A stretch of DNA of 37,453 nt from Calderihabitans maritimus (GTDB lineage: Bacteria > Bacillota > KKC1 > Calderihabitantales > Calderihabitantaceae), in assembly GCF_002207765.1 (NCBI RefSeq), contig NZ_BDGJ01000117.1:1-37453 (forward strand). The letters are read 5' to 3'. Within the stretch, counting starts at the first letter, position 1, and every line of letters starts with the position of its first letter. The notes beneath the pieces were generated by a model. The model was not told where the DNA came from and made no database searches. It was given only the letters and a program-made list of their open reading frames with translations. Shown here one piece after another: positions 1 through 8,924 of the stretch. The position numbers and the translations under genes were made by a program.

Positions 1-2207
1 TGCCTAACGAAACCGACCCGGCGAGCTACCGTATTCACACCAGCTATACCCGGGATACCGACGCCTGCGCCTCCTGCCATAGAACCCACACCGCCGTGGG
101 ACCGGGCTTGTTGCAATGGTACACCATATATGACACCTGCATGGCCTGCCACGACGGCACCGTCAAAACCACTTATAATGTTGTAGAAGGCAAAATAGCC
201 GACACCGGCAGAAGGACCTCCGGTGGCAAATTCGGCCTCGGCAAGGAAAGCTACCTCTCCCGCCACAACGTAAAAGGAACCCTAAACATCGCCTCCGCTC
301 CCGGGGGCTCTACCATAACCGTCTACGAAGAAAACGAAGACGGGTCTATAGAACCCGTAAGCTGGGGCATCCGGTTCGGCTGTGAAAGCTGCCATAACCC
401 CCACGGGTTGGGCGGCAACGCCCGGATACTCAACCCCGACCCCAACGGCTGGGCCAGGCGCAACAAAAAAACCTACTACCCCCTGACCGCCGTAAACGAA
501 GAAAGCACCGTATTTGTGGCGTATCCCGAACAAGACACCACCCGACTGCCCTATTACATGTTAACCGGTTATGAATACGGAGTAATCACGTACGTTTATG
601 ACGAATTTAACAACGTGGAAATAGCTCAACCAACCATAGACAACAGCCGGGGCTACACCAGAATAGTCTTCGATACTCCCCAGACCGGCAAACAAATAAA
701 AGCAACCTTCTTCCCTTCCTTGAGAGTAATCATGGACATAGACGGATACCTGACCGCCAACGAAACCATAACCTACCAGGACGGCACCAGTGAATTCTGC
801 GGCGCCTGCCACACCGACTACTACACGGCCTCAACCACCAAAACCAGCTCCGGTAGAATACTTACCGGAACTTACTCCAGAGTCTATCGGCACCAGATAG
901 GCGTCAAAGATACAGAGAGCCCGTACGAATTCTCCGAACTGTTGAAATACGAAACAGACCAGGAACGAAACCGAAAACTGATCTGCCTTACCTGCCACAC
1001 CGCCCACGGAGTAGATCAGGAATACTGGCAGCAAACCATAGACCCCGACCGGACCTATGGCGACTACTGGCAGCAAGAAGACCACACCAAAGAACTGGCA
1101 GGCTCTTCCGCCTTAAAACGCATGCCCAACATGGCCACCTGTGAAGCCTGCCACCAGAAAGCAGAAGCCAACGAAGGATACCTGGCCAATTCCGGCCAGA
1201 AAGACCCGGGATCAGTTTCCGGCAACACCGCCGACTACTTCACCCTAGAGGGAGCGGAATATGTCAGCGCCCAGACCTGTAAATTCTGCCACCGGAAAAG
1301 ATACGACGAATGGAAAATCACCCTTCATGCTAACATGGTAAAGGAGGTAACCTCCCTAGACACCAGCGGCATCCTAACCACCGCCAAAGACAACTGGTCC
1401 GTAGAACTCAGCACCTACTACGGCCAACCCGAAGATGTAGCCTACACCCTTGGCTCCAAATGGAAGCAAATGTACGTTTTTAAAAACGGAACCCTGGGCT
1501 ACCGGGTGGCTACCGGGAACCAGGTGGTATGGGATGTAAAAGAAGCAAAATGGGAAAGCTACAGGCCGGGGGAAACCGTAGACTGGGACGACACTTGTAT
1601 AGCCTGCCACGTAACCGGCTTCAACGGCAACACCGGAGAAAATGTAATATTCCAAGACCACGGTATAGGGTGCGAATCCTGCCACGGGCCGGGCAGCAAG
1701 CATAGCAAACACCCGGGAGAAGGGAACATTATAAACCCGGGTAAACTCGACCAGGACCGGGCCATAGAAGTATGCGGGCAGTGCCATGCCCGGGGGATAA
1801 ACAAAGACGGGGTCAGAGAAGATGCCTACGGATTCATCCCGGGACAAATCCTGGCCGAGACTTTCACCGTTTTAGACAAAATCAACGATGACGGGACCTA
1901 CTTCTGGCCGGACGGGACCGCCAAAGGCAACCACATGCAATACCAGGACTTTCTTCTGAGCAAGCACTACCTGACGGGGATAATGACCTGTAACACCTGC
2001 CACGATTCTCACGGGTTAAGCGACGATGGCAGGCCGTTGAAACTGACCTTACAGCAGACCTGCGGTACTTGTCACGGGCAGGTATTAGACATTGATCGTT
2101 ACATGCCGTACACGGCTGTCAGTATTAATGAATACGATATCAGGTCCCATGCTTTTAAGGAGGACTACTTTTATCCAGCGGCGGTCGATAATCCGAGCCT
2201 GGATTAA
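1..2207 (+). CDS. Multihaem c-type cytochrome (5'-truncated by window edge)
   Basis: The reading frame is open from base 3, so the start and any signal peptide lie upstream of the window; the GTG at 96 is internal. Twelve CXXCH haem-binding motifs are visible: CASCH at 66-80, then CMACH, CESCH, CGACH, CLTCH, CEACH, CKFCH, CIACH, CESCH, CGQCH, CNTCH and CGTCH. Several continue as CHxxHG (CHNPHG, CHTAHG, CHDSHG), typical of paired-CXXCH cytochromes. The block from CKFCH to CESCHGPGS resembles cytochrome c554-type domains. Between the third and fourth motifs lies about 130 haem-free residues rich in beta-strand-forming sequence. Such proteins carry electrons across or outside the envelope; the exact partner cannot be told. 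The coding strand is C- and A-rich, unlike its neighbours, until about 2085. Confidence 0.93.
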   Translation, partial: PNETDPASYRIHTSYTRDTDACASCHRTHTAVGPGLLQWYTIYDTCMACHDGTVKTTYNVVEGKIADTGRRTSGGKFGLGKESYLSRHNVKGTLNIASAPGGSTITVYEENEDGSIEPVSWGIRFGCESCHNPHGLGGNARILNPDPNGWARRNKKTYYPLTAVNEESTVFVAYPEQDTTRLPYYMLTGYEYGVITYVYDEFNNVEIAQPTIDNSRGYTRIVFDTPQTGKQIKATFFPSLRVIMDIDGYLTANETITYQDGTSEFCGACHTDYYTASTTKTSSGRILTGTYSRVYRHQIGVKDTESPYEFSELLKYETDQERNRKLICLTCHTAHGVDQEYWQQTIDPDRTYGDYWQQEDHTKELAGSSALKRMPNMATCEACHQKAEANEGYLANSGQKDPGSVSGNTADYFTLEGAEYVSAQTCKFCHRKRYDEWKITLHANMVKEVTSLDTSGILTTAKDNWSVELSTYYGQPEDVAYTLGSKWKQMYVFKNGTLGYRVATGNQVVWDVKEAKWESYRPGETVDWDDTCIACHVTGFNGNTGENVIFQDHGIGCESCHGPGSKHSKHPGEGNIINPGKLDQDRAIEVCGQCHARGINKDGVREDAYGFIPGQILAETFTVLDKINDDGTYFWPDGTAKGNHMQYQDFLLSKHYLTGIMTCNTCHDSHGLSDDGRPLKLTLQQTCGTCHGQVLDIDRYMPYTAVSINEYDIRSHAFKEDYFYPAAVDNPSLD

Positions 2208-2251
2208 GGGAAAGCATAACCAAATCTTTAACGTCGAAGGGACAGATACTT

Positions 2252-3622
2252 ATGAAATGGACGACATTGATATTGCTTGGCATAGTTATTTTCCTGCTGT
2301 TTTTGTGGCAGCCCTCGGTGCCTAAACCGGCCCCCGTAAGAACTGAACCGGAAAGCTCTCCGGCAGTCGCTGTCCGGGAACCTTTTTATCGCATCGAGGC
2401 TCGGCTGGAAGGTGAAAGGCGACTGGAAGTCCGTCAGCAGGTGGAATTTACTTATTCCGGCGGCGGTCGGGTCCGCTTTCATTTCTGGCCTCTGGCGTTT
2501 TCCCGGGAAGATACCACTCCTGCACCGCCCGAAGCCTACCCTTACGGCTTTGATGCGGGAGCGGTAGATTTGCATACGGTAACTACGGGAGGCCAAAAGG
2601 TCGACCCGGAAATAGAAGGGGTATTAATTACCGTTCCTTTAACCGGATTAGACTTGGGAGAAAAAGCTACTGTGACCTTTGAGTATACTTTGGAAGTTCC
2701 CCGGGTCAGATATCGCTACGGTTATGCCGACCATATCCTCAACTTGGGTAACTGGTTTCCGATCTTGGCTCCGGAAGGGCACGAAAGTACGAAATACCCT
2801 CCGGTAGGTGATCCTTTTACCAGCCTGGTTGGTAACTATGAAGTGAAAATCACTGTTCCGCAAAAGAAAATAGTGGCAGCCGGTACTTCCGGGGAGGAAC
2901 AAACTCACAAGGATGAAACGAAAACTATAGTTTTTCAAGGGAACAACATGCGGGACTTTGCCCTGGTGATATCTTCGGATTTTGTGGTGGCCAGACGCCA
3001 GGTGGACGGCGTAGTGGTTTACGCTTATAGCCCGGAAGGCTTCAATCATGTCCGTAGGCTGGTAAATACGGCGGTCGATGTGCTGCAGTATTATGCAGCA
3101 GTTTTCGGCCCTTATCCCTATCCGTCCCTGGCGGTGGCGGAGACTTCCCTGTACCCTCTTCAGGGAATGGAATACCCCGGCCTGGTGATGATTTCCAGCC
3201 GCGAAGTAATTACTCCGAAGAGGCTCCAGTGGATATTGGCCCATGAGATTGCCCACCAGTGGTGGTATGGGGCAGTGGGCAACGACCAGCTTCAGGAGCC
3301 CTGGATTGACGAGGGACTGGCTACCTACTCCGCCTATCTTTATATGGAAAACCTGTACGGAAAAGAAAACGTGGAAAAGCCTTGGGAAAGGAAAGAGACA
3401 CAAGCGGCCCTGCTAGACTTCTACCAGCCGGTTACTGCCTTCCAGGAACGGACGCAGTACATAGATACAGTTTATCACGGGGCTGCTCTCTACTGGGACA
3501 CCCTGGAACAATTTGTGGGCCGGGAAAAGGTACTAAGGCTCCTAAAGGAACTGTACCATAAATACCGGTTTAAGATCATTAATGGAAAGGAAATGATGAA
3601 TTTCGTTGCCAATTATAAGTGA
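2252..3622 (+). CDS. M1 family zinc metallopeptidase, membrane-anchored, short C-terminus
   Basis: 456 aa. Residues 3-19 form an N-terminal hydrophobic anchor or uncleaved signal, followed by a Pro-rich linker, so the enzyme acts outside the membrane. The gluzincin signature is complete: HEIAH at 331-335 with the third zinc ligand Glu354 in WIDEG, and the substrate-binding GMEYPG (GAMEN-like) at 305-310. A Tyr in TVYHGAAL near 426 fits the catalytic tyrosine. Family members normally continue through a helix ending in a FF..WL-type motif; this protein stops at NYK soon after INGKEMMNF, so it probably lacks roughly 25-40 C-terminal residues. The active site is intact. A weak site, GAAGGGA, lies upstream. 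It follows the cytochrome by 44 bp and may be co-transcribed. Confidence 0.9.
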   Translation: MKWTTLILLGIVIFLLFLWQPSVPKPAPVRTEPESSPAVAVREPFYRIEARLEGERRLEVRQQVEFTYSGGGRVRFHFWPLAFSREDTTPAPPEAYPYGFDAGAVDLHTVTTGGQKVDPEIEGVLITVPLTGLDLGEKATVTFEYTLEVPRVRYRYGYADHILNLGNWFPILAPEGHESTKYPPVGDPFTSLVGNYEVKITVPQKKIVAAGTSGEEQTHKDETKTIVFQGNNMRDFALVISSDFVVARRQVDGVVVYAYSPEGFNHVRRLVNTAVDVLQYYAAVFGPYPYPSLAVAETSLYPLQGMEYPGLVMISSREVITPKRLQWILAHEIAHQWWYGAVGNDQLQEPWIDEGLATYSAYLYMENLYGKENVEKPWERKETQAALLDFYQPVTAFQERTQYIDTVYHGAALYWDTLEQFVGREKVLRLLKELYHKYRFKIINGKEMMNFVANYK

Positions 3623-3636
3623 AAACCATGATATTT

Positions 3637-3658
3637 TAACCACCGTTAAAGGTGGTTA
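3637..3658 (+). terminator. Stem-loop after the M1 peptidase
   Basis: TAACCACC and GGTGGTTA form a perfect 8-bp stem with a 6-nt loop. The tail TTTATG is only weakly T-rich, so this is either a modest terminator or a hairpin left by a mobile element (see findings). Confidence 0.4.
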
Positions 3659-3735
3659 TTTATGTCTAAACCTAAAACTTAAAAAAGGATTAGTAATTCA
3701 TGAGAGGAATAAAGGCGCACCACGGCAGAAGTCAC

Positions 3736-3764
3736 TTGTAGTGGCTTATCAATACTGATAGAAT
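3736..3764 (+). promoter_or_regulatory. Candidate promoter for DUF5693-csaB-murJ
   Basis: TTGTAG, 17 nt, TAGAAT. The -10 matches 5/6 and the -35 only 3/6. A stem-loop at 3729-3747 (AAGTCACT / AGTGGCTT, one G-T pair) overlaps the -35. It sits about 50 nt before the likely start of the next gene. Confidence 0.35.
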
Positions 3765-3812
3765 ATATTTAGTGTTCGACTGGTGAAATCAAAGTTATGC
3801 AGGAGGTTACAT

Positions 3813-5723
3813 ATGTTCCGGCAGTGGTACAGGGCAATTCTGGTTGGAGTAGTGGGAGTGGCGGTGATCGTTTCTCTTTTTCTGGCCTGGCAGCGTCACC
3901 AGGTGGAAAGAGAGAACCGTACGGTGGAAGTGGCAGTAGATTATCAACAGGTAAAAGAACTGGCTGCTTTCAAGAACATGAAAGAAAGGGAAGTTTTGGA
4001 ACTCCTCAAGGGGAAGGGAGTTACGGGAGTACTTTTTAAAGAACAGACACTGGTCGATCTGGAGGAACAGGGGCAGGCCTGGACCACGAGCGGTTCCCGG
4101 CTGGCAGTCGACCCGGGTTACCGTTCTTTGCCTTTAAGAATGGAATATACCTATTTTTTGACGCGGGACGCTGAGACTTACCGGAGGCTTTATGAACAGC
4201 TCAAGGCCAAGACCAGCTTGGTGGATACATTTTGGGTGGATACGGAGGGAGTGTACCTGGTGGGAAGTCCCCTTCCCAGTAATGTTTTAAAGGAATATGG
4301 TTTGGGGTTTCCCGAACGGGCGCTGCGTATGACGCGAGAATTAGGCCTTAATGCGCTGGTGCAGATAAAAAATTGGCCGGAAGTTACCGATTACAGCATT
4401 CGTGCCTCTTTGCAGGCCCTAGAAGGTTACGAGCATATTTCCGCTGTTCTATTTAACGACCGAATCCTGCCCGGCTACCCGGATAAGCTGAATGTTCTGG
4501 CGGATGAGGTGCGGCGTTTCAATGCTCCCGTGGGCCTGATAGAGTTTTATACCCAACAGGGGTTAAGCAGGCTGGCCTGGAAGCTAGATAAAAACGCCGT
4601 GCGGCTTCATTCTATATCTCAAAGTGAGCTGGGAAAGATGTCGCCTCGCCAGGCTATCGATCGGTATTTACTGGCGGTTACAGACCGCAACGTACGCGTT
4701 CTTTTTGTTCGCTTTTTTTCTCCTTTGAAGACTAAGGATTGGCTGGAAGATAATCTAAATTATATCGGGCAGCTTACCGAAACATTGAAGAAGAGAGGAT
4801 TTGAACTGGGAGCGGCCAGGCCGTTCAGGCCTCTTCCCGTTTCCCGTATTTGGCTTTTTTGCATCGGGTTAGGTGGTATAGCGGGAGGAATGTTGCTGCT
4901 GGAACTTATTGGTTGGAGCCGATTATCATTGCTGCTGGGAGGATTGGCAGTGCTGGTTTGGGCAATCCTTCTGGCCGGAGGGCAAGTGGCCATGGGTCGT
5001 AAAATTATGGCTTTAGGTATCAGTGTGGTATTTCCTACCCTGGCGGTTGCCGGGCTGCTGGGACAGAAACCGTCCGGCATTTGGCGGAGCGTAGGCTTAC
5101 TGGTATTAACTTCGCTGACTTCGATGGCAGGAGCATTTCTGATTGTGGGATTACTGCGGGACGTGGGTTTTATGCTTAAGCTGGACCAGTTCGCTGGCGT
5201 TAAGCTGTCTTTTTTGGCCCCTCCCCTGTTGCTGTTCTTCGTTTTCCTGATTAAGTACAGGGAGAAAGAATGGTTAAAGTGGTTTTATGATTTTTTGGAG
5301 AAACCAGTTACGGTTAAGCTTGTTTTATTATTTGGTTTTCTGGCTCTGGTAGGAGTTGTTTACATAAACCGTTCGGGTAATGAAACGGCTCTGGTCAGCG
5401 GGATTGAACTTAAAGTGAGGTCGTTACTGCAGGAAATACTGATTGCCCGGCCGCGGACCAAGGAATTTTTAATAGGGCATCCTTTACTACTCACGTTATT
5501 CTATTTGGGTTATCGGGAAAGATGGCTGCCTTTACTTCTTTTGGGCAGCATCGGCCAGGTATCGCTGATCAATACCTTTGCTCATATACATACGCCTCTG
5601 GCGGTTTCTCTGCTGCGGACCTTCAACGGCCTGTGGTTAGGAATAATAGCAGGTTTGATATTAATAGCCCTGTACCGTCGATTTGCAGACCTGGGGAGCA
5701 GGTATAGATATGAAAAAGAGTAA
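3813..5723 (+). CDS. DUF5693 family membrane protein
   Basis: The ATG at 3813 is chosen because AGGAGG lies at 3801-3806, 6 nt upstream; an in-frame start 30 nt earlier has no such site. The product is about 636 aa with one N-terminal membrane segment (about residues 8-26), a soluble extracytoplasmic part to about residue 335 and a C-terminal block of several hydrophobic helices. It matches the DUF5693 family, often found directly upstream of csaB in Firmicutes. Its stop overlaps the csaB start by 14 nt, pointing to translational coupling and a shared role in cell-wall polymer modification. The biochemical function is unknown. Confidence 0.85.
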   Translation: MFRQWYRAILVGVVGVAVIVSLFLAWQRHQVERENRTVEVAVDYQQVKELAAFKNMKEREVLELLKGKGVTGVLFKEQTLVDLEEQGQAWTTSGSRLAVDPGYRSLPLRMEYTYFLTRDAETYRRLYEQLKAKTSLVDTFWVDTEGVYLVGSPLPSNVLKEYGLGFPERALRMTRELGLNALVQIKNWPEVTDYSIRASLQALEGYEHISAVLFNDRILPGYPDKLNVLADEVRRFNAPVGLIEFYTQQGLSRLAWKLDKNAVRLHSISQSELGKMSPRQAIDRYLLAVTDRNVRVLFVRFFSPLKTKDWLEDNLNYIGQLTETLKKRGFELGAARPFRPLPVSRIWLFCIGLGGIAGGMLLLELIGWSRLSLLLGGLAVLVWAILLAGGQVAMGRKIMALGISVVFPTLAVAGLLGQKPSGIWRSVGLLVLTSLTSMAGAFLIVGLLRDVGFMLKLDQFAGVKLSFLAPPLLLFFVFLIKYREKEWLKWFYDFLEKPVTVKLVLLFGFLALVGVVYINRSGNETALVSGIELKVRSLLQEILIARPRTKEFLIGHPLLLTLFYLGYRERWLPLLLLGSIGQVSLINTFAHIHTPLAVSLLRTFNGLWLGIIAGLILIALYRRFADLGSRYRYEKE

Positions 5724-6810
5724 AGTAGTAATATCAGGCTATTACGGCTTTGACAACACGGGAGACGAAGCTGTCCTTTACAGTATGATCAGGCAGCTTC
5801 GGGAATTGGTGCCGGAATTGGAGATAACGGTGCTGTCCCACCGGCCAGAGAAGACGATGGCGAGTCATGATGTGAGGGCAGTCAACCGTTGGAGTCTACT
5901 CCAGGTGATTAGGGCTGTCAGCCGGGCTGACCTAGTGTTGAGCGGAGGAGGCAGTCTGCTGCAGGATGTGACGGGAATAAAGAGCCTCTTGTATTATCTG
6001 GGAGTTATAGCAGTTGCCCGCCTGTTGGGAAAACGGGTGATGATATATGCCCAGGGAATCGGACCTATTAATACCTTGCCGGGCAAATGGCTGACACGGT
6101 TGGCAGTAAACCGGGTTGACCTGATTACCGTAAGGGATGAGGAATCCGGCCTTTTTTTAAAACAGTTGGGCGTAACCAGACCATCGATAAAGGTGACCGC
6201 AGATCCGGTTTTGGGGCTAGATTCCGACCGAATTCAAAGCGTTTCTTTTGCAGGGTTGTTCCCAAATCTGATGGAGAAAGGGGCCCCGTTGGCCGGTATT
6301 TCCGTCCGGAAATGGAAGGGATGGGAAGAAGCCAGATTAATTTTTGCCCGGGTTGGCGACCGTTTGGTAGAGCGAGGGTGGAAGGTTATTTTTTTGCCCA
6401 TGCATTTTCCCGAGGATTTAAATGCCTGCCGGGAAACTGCTTCGTTAATGAAAGAGGACTCCGCCATATTGGAACAGCAGCCTTCCGTTGAAACTCTTCT
6501 AGGGATAATGCAGGGGATGGATTTAGTAATCGGTATGAGGCTGCATGCTCTGATTTTGGCTGCAGTGGCACGGGTTCCCATCATAGGAGTTTCTTATGAT
6601 CCCAAAATAGACAGTTTTATAAAAATGACTGGTCAGATCAATGCCGGCAGGGTAGAAGAGATTACTCCGGAACAACTGGTGAAGGCGGTCGAATGGGGGT
6701 TAGACAGGCGAGAAGAATTGAAGGAGAGACTGGAGCATGTTCTGCCTGATTTAAGGTACCGGGCCCGGGAAAACACTCGACAGGCAGTCCGTCTTTTAAC
6801 CGGGCGTTAG
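5710..6810 (+). CDS. csaB: Polysaccharide pyruvyl transferase CsaB
   Basis: 366 aa from the ATG at 5710; an in-frame TTG at 5683 is less likely. CsaB adds pyruvate ketals to the secondary cell-wall polysaccharide, which creates the ligand for SLH domains. Family motifs visible are GYYGFDNTGDEA near the N-terminus, SGGGSLLQD near residue 80, YAQGIGP, and the C-terminal GMRLHALILAA followed by GVSYDPK. There is no signal or membrane segment, so it is cytoplasmic. It overlaps DUF5693 and lies 13 bp before murJ. An SLH-domain protein is encoded at 12261-15278, giving CsaB a plausible local client. Confidence 0.93.
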   Translation: MKKSKVVISGYYGFDNTGDEAVLYSMIRQLRELVPELEITVLSHRPEKTMASHDVRAVNRWSLLQVIRAVSRADLVLSGGGSLLQDVTGIKSLLYYLGVIAVARLLGKRVMIYAQGIGPINTLPGKWLTRLAVNRVDLITVRDEESGLFLKQLGVTRPSIKVTADPVLGLDSDRIQSVSFAGLFPNLMEKGAPLAGISVRKWKGWEEARLIFARVGDRLVERGWKVIFLPMHFPEDLNACRETASLMKEDSAILEQQPSVETLLGIMQGMDLVIGMRLHALILAAVARVPIIGVSYDPKIDSFIKMTGQINAGRVEEITPEQLVKAVEWGLDRREELKERLEHVLPDLRYRARENTRQAVRLLTGR

Positions 6811-6823
6811 CGGGGGGTTTTTG

Positions 6824-8386
6824 ATGTCCCAGGGAGAACAAATTGCCCGGGCAGCGGGCGTAGTTTTGGTTATGAATCTTTTGAGCAGAGCATTGGGATT
6901 TGTCAGGGACGCGGCTATCGCGTATCGGTTTGGGGCCGGCAAGGCGACTGACGCTTACATGGTGGCCTATACCTGGCCCTACTTGATACAGGCGGTACTG
7001 GGCTTTGCGCTGGTCTCGGCGGTAGTGCCCGTATTCACCGGGTATCTGGTGAAAGACAGGAAACAGGAGGCGTGGCGGGCAGGGAGCAACCTGCTGAATT
7101 TGGCGGCTGTTTTATTGACCGGTATAAGTATAGCCGGGATTTTAGGGTCGCCGGGGTTAGTGAAAATTACCGCTCCGGGTTTTTCGACGGAGCAGACCAA
7201 ATTGACGATTGAGCTTACTCGAATAATGTTTCCGTCGGTACTTTTTATGGGGCTGGGCATGCTGGTAACGGGTATGCTTAACGCCCACCGTTATTTTGCC
7301 GTGCCGGCTTTTGCTCCCGGGTTCACGAATATTATAATTATCGTTACGGTTCTGTTTTTCGCTGAAGATTTTAATGTCCACCGGTTGGCTCTTGGTACTT
7401 TAATAGGTTTTATAGGCTTCTTGCTGATCCAGATTCCCGCGTTGGTGCGATTAGGATTTCAGTACAGTTTCAGTTTTGATTGGCGCCACCCGGCGGTGCA
7501 GAAAATCTTTTGGACCGTAGGACCGGTTATTTTGGGTATTTCGGTAAATCAGATTTATCTGGCTTTAAACAGGGTTTTTGCTTCTGGGTTACCGCCGGGA
7601 AGCCTTTCCGCGTTGGAATATGCGTACCGTTTGATGTCTTTACCTTTGGGAATTTTTGTGGCTGCTGTTTCCACGGCTATTTTTCCCGCTATGGCGGAGC
7701 AGGCGATCGGCAAAAAAAACCGGGAGTTATCGACAACTTTAGTTCAAGGTCTGGGCATGGTATTGGTGGTGGCCGTACCGGCAGCGGTAGGACTGGCGGT
7801 GTTGCGGGAACCGCTGGTACGCCTGCTATTGGAAAGGGGTGCTTTTGACCGGAGGGCAACCCTATTTACCGCAAGTGCCCTGCTGTACTTCGCCGGGGGA
7901 TTGATACCACTAGCTTTTAATATGATAATTACGCGGGCTTACTATGCCCTGGATGATGCCCGTACGCCTGTAGTTACGGGACTGCTTTCTGTAGGCATAA
8001 ACGTCATTTTGAGTATGATTTTTCTGCCCGTTATGGCCCATACCGGTCTGGCCCTGGCTAATTCGCTGGCTGCTGCTGCTAACAGTTTATTGCTTTACCG
8101 TGGTCTTAGAAAACACTTGGGGCGTCTTCCCGACCGTCGGATAGGAAAATCTCTGGCCGGAACAGGGGCGGCTTCCCTTGCAATGGCGGTGGTAGTATTT
8201 AAAGTTTCCGGAGCAATAAGAACCTGGTCCGGATTGGCAGGTATGAAATTACTGTTGGCGGAGGTAGGTGTGGGGATTATCACCGGGGTGATTTGTTTTG
8301 GGTTTCTGGCGGCAATGCTTAGGGTGAAAGAGGTGGAATTGTTAATGCATACCCTTCTGCGAGCGAGACCATTTCCTAGAAAATAA
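6824..8386 (+). CDS. murJ: Lipid II flippase MurJ
   Basis: 520 aa from the ATG at 6824, preceded by a G-rich site (GGGGGG at 6812-6817); a TTG immediately upstream is in frame. The protein is almost entirely hydrophobic with about 14 predicted membrane helices and the family N-terminal pattern SRALGFVRDAAIAYRFGAG, plus the conserved REPLVRLLLERGAF segment. It belongs to the MOP exporter superfamily and moves lipid-linked peptidoglycan precursor across the cytoplasmic membrane. It is adjacent to csaB and close to the TagO-like gene, so it sits in an envelope-precursor operon. A polysaccharide-flippase role for this copy cannot be excluded from sequence alone. Confidence 0.92.
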   Translation: MSQGEQIARAAGVVLVMNLLSRALGFVRDAAIAYRFGAGKATDAYMVAYTWPYLIQAVLGFALVSAVVPVFTGYLVKDRKQEAWRAGSNLLNLAAVLLTGISIAGILGSPGLVKITAPGFSTEQTKLTIELTRIMFPSVLFMGLGMLVTGMLNAHRYFAVPAFAPGFTNIIIIVTVLFFAEDFNVHRLALGTLIGFIGFLLIQIPALVRLGFQYSFSFDWRHPAVQKIFWTVGPVILGISVNQIYLALNRVFASGLPPGSLSALEYAYRLMSLPLGIFVAAVSTAIFPAMAEQAIGKKNRELSTTLVQGLGMVLVVAVPAAVGLAVLREPLVRLLLERGAFDRRATLFTASALLYFAGGLIPLAFNMIITRAYYALDDARTPVVTGLLSVGINVILSMIFLPVMAHTGLALANSLAAAANSLLLYRGLRKHLGRLPDRRIGKSLAGTGAASLAMAVVVFKVSGAIRTWSGLAGMKLLLAEVGVGIITGVICFGFLAAMLRVKEVELLMHTLLRARPFPRK

Positions 8387-8400
8387 TTCCGAGAAAGAGG

Positions 8401-8430
8401 TTGAAAGGATTCGTAAGCCCTTTGTAGAAT
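8401..8430 (+). promoter_or_regulatory. Candidate sigma-A promoter for fabZ-tagO
   Basis: TTGAAA (5/6), 18 nt, TAGAAT (5/6), immediately after murJ and about 30 nt before the fabZ start. Confidence 0.5.
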
Positions 8431-8461
8431 TAGTAACATTATTGTCTAGGAGGAGTAGATG

Positions 8462-8884
8462 ATGGATATAAATGAGATTCGAAAAATTATTCCTCACCGT
8501 TATCCTTTTTTACTGGTGGACCGGATTGTGGAGCTGGAAAAAGGGAAAAGAGCGATAGGGATTAAAAACGTAACCATCAATGAGCCTTTCTTTCAGGGGC
8601 ATTTTCCCGACTATCCGATTATGCCGGGGGTGCTTATTATCGAGGCTTTGGCCCAAGTGGGTGCGGTGGCTATCTTGAGCATGCCGGAGTTTGCCGGGAA
8701 GATTGCCCTTTTTGCTGGAATTGACAAAGTGCGATTCCGGCGGCAGGTTATGCCTGGAGACCAGTTAAGGTTAGAAGTAGAAATTTTAAAAGTCCGGGGA
8801 AAAGTAGGCAAGGGCTTTGGTAAAGCTCTGGTAGGAGAGGAAATTGCAGCAGAGGGAGAGTTGATGTTCGCCATTAGCCAGTAA
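8462..8884 (+). CDS. fabZ: 3-hydroxyacyl-[ACP] dehydratase FabZ
   Basis: 140 aa. FabZ removes water from 3-hydroxyacyl-ACP in type II fatty-acid elongation, in the cytoplasm. Motifs are [13 protein letters not shown] near the N-terminus and [20 protein letters not shown] carrying catalytic His47 and Glu61 (numbered from the second Met). Two adjacent ATGs exist at 8459 and 8462; AGGAGG ends at 8453, giving 8-nt spacing to the second, which is preferred. It stands alone rather than in a fab operon, next to tagO, an arrangement suited to supplying acyl chains for envelope lipids. Confidence 0.95.
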   Translation: MDINEIRKIIPHRYPFLLVDRIVELEKGKRAIGIKNVTINEPFFQGHFPDYPIMPGVLIIEALAQVGAVAILSMPEFAGKIALFAGIDKVRFRRQVMPGDQLRLEVEILKVRGKVGKGFGKALVGEEIAAEGELMFAISQ

Positions 8885-8924
8885 TAGTCTTGGAGTAATG
8901 GCATCTACGGGGGAGGGAAACATA

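Noticed and set aside
2648-3403. 251-codon minus-strand open frame opposite the M1 peptidase
   Set aside because: No domain and no ribosome site; the sense strand carries an intact zinc-peptidase motif.
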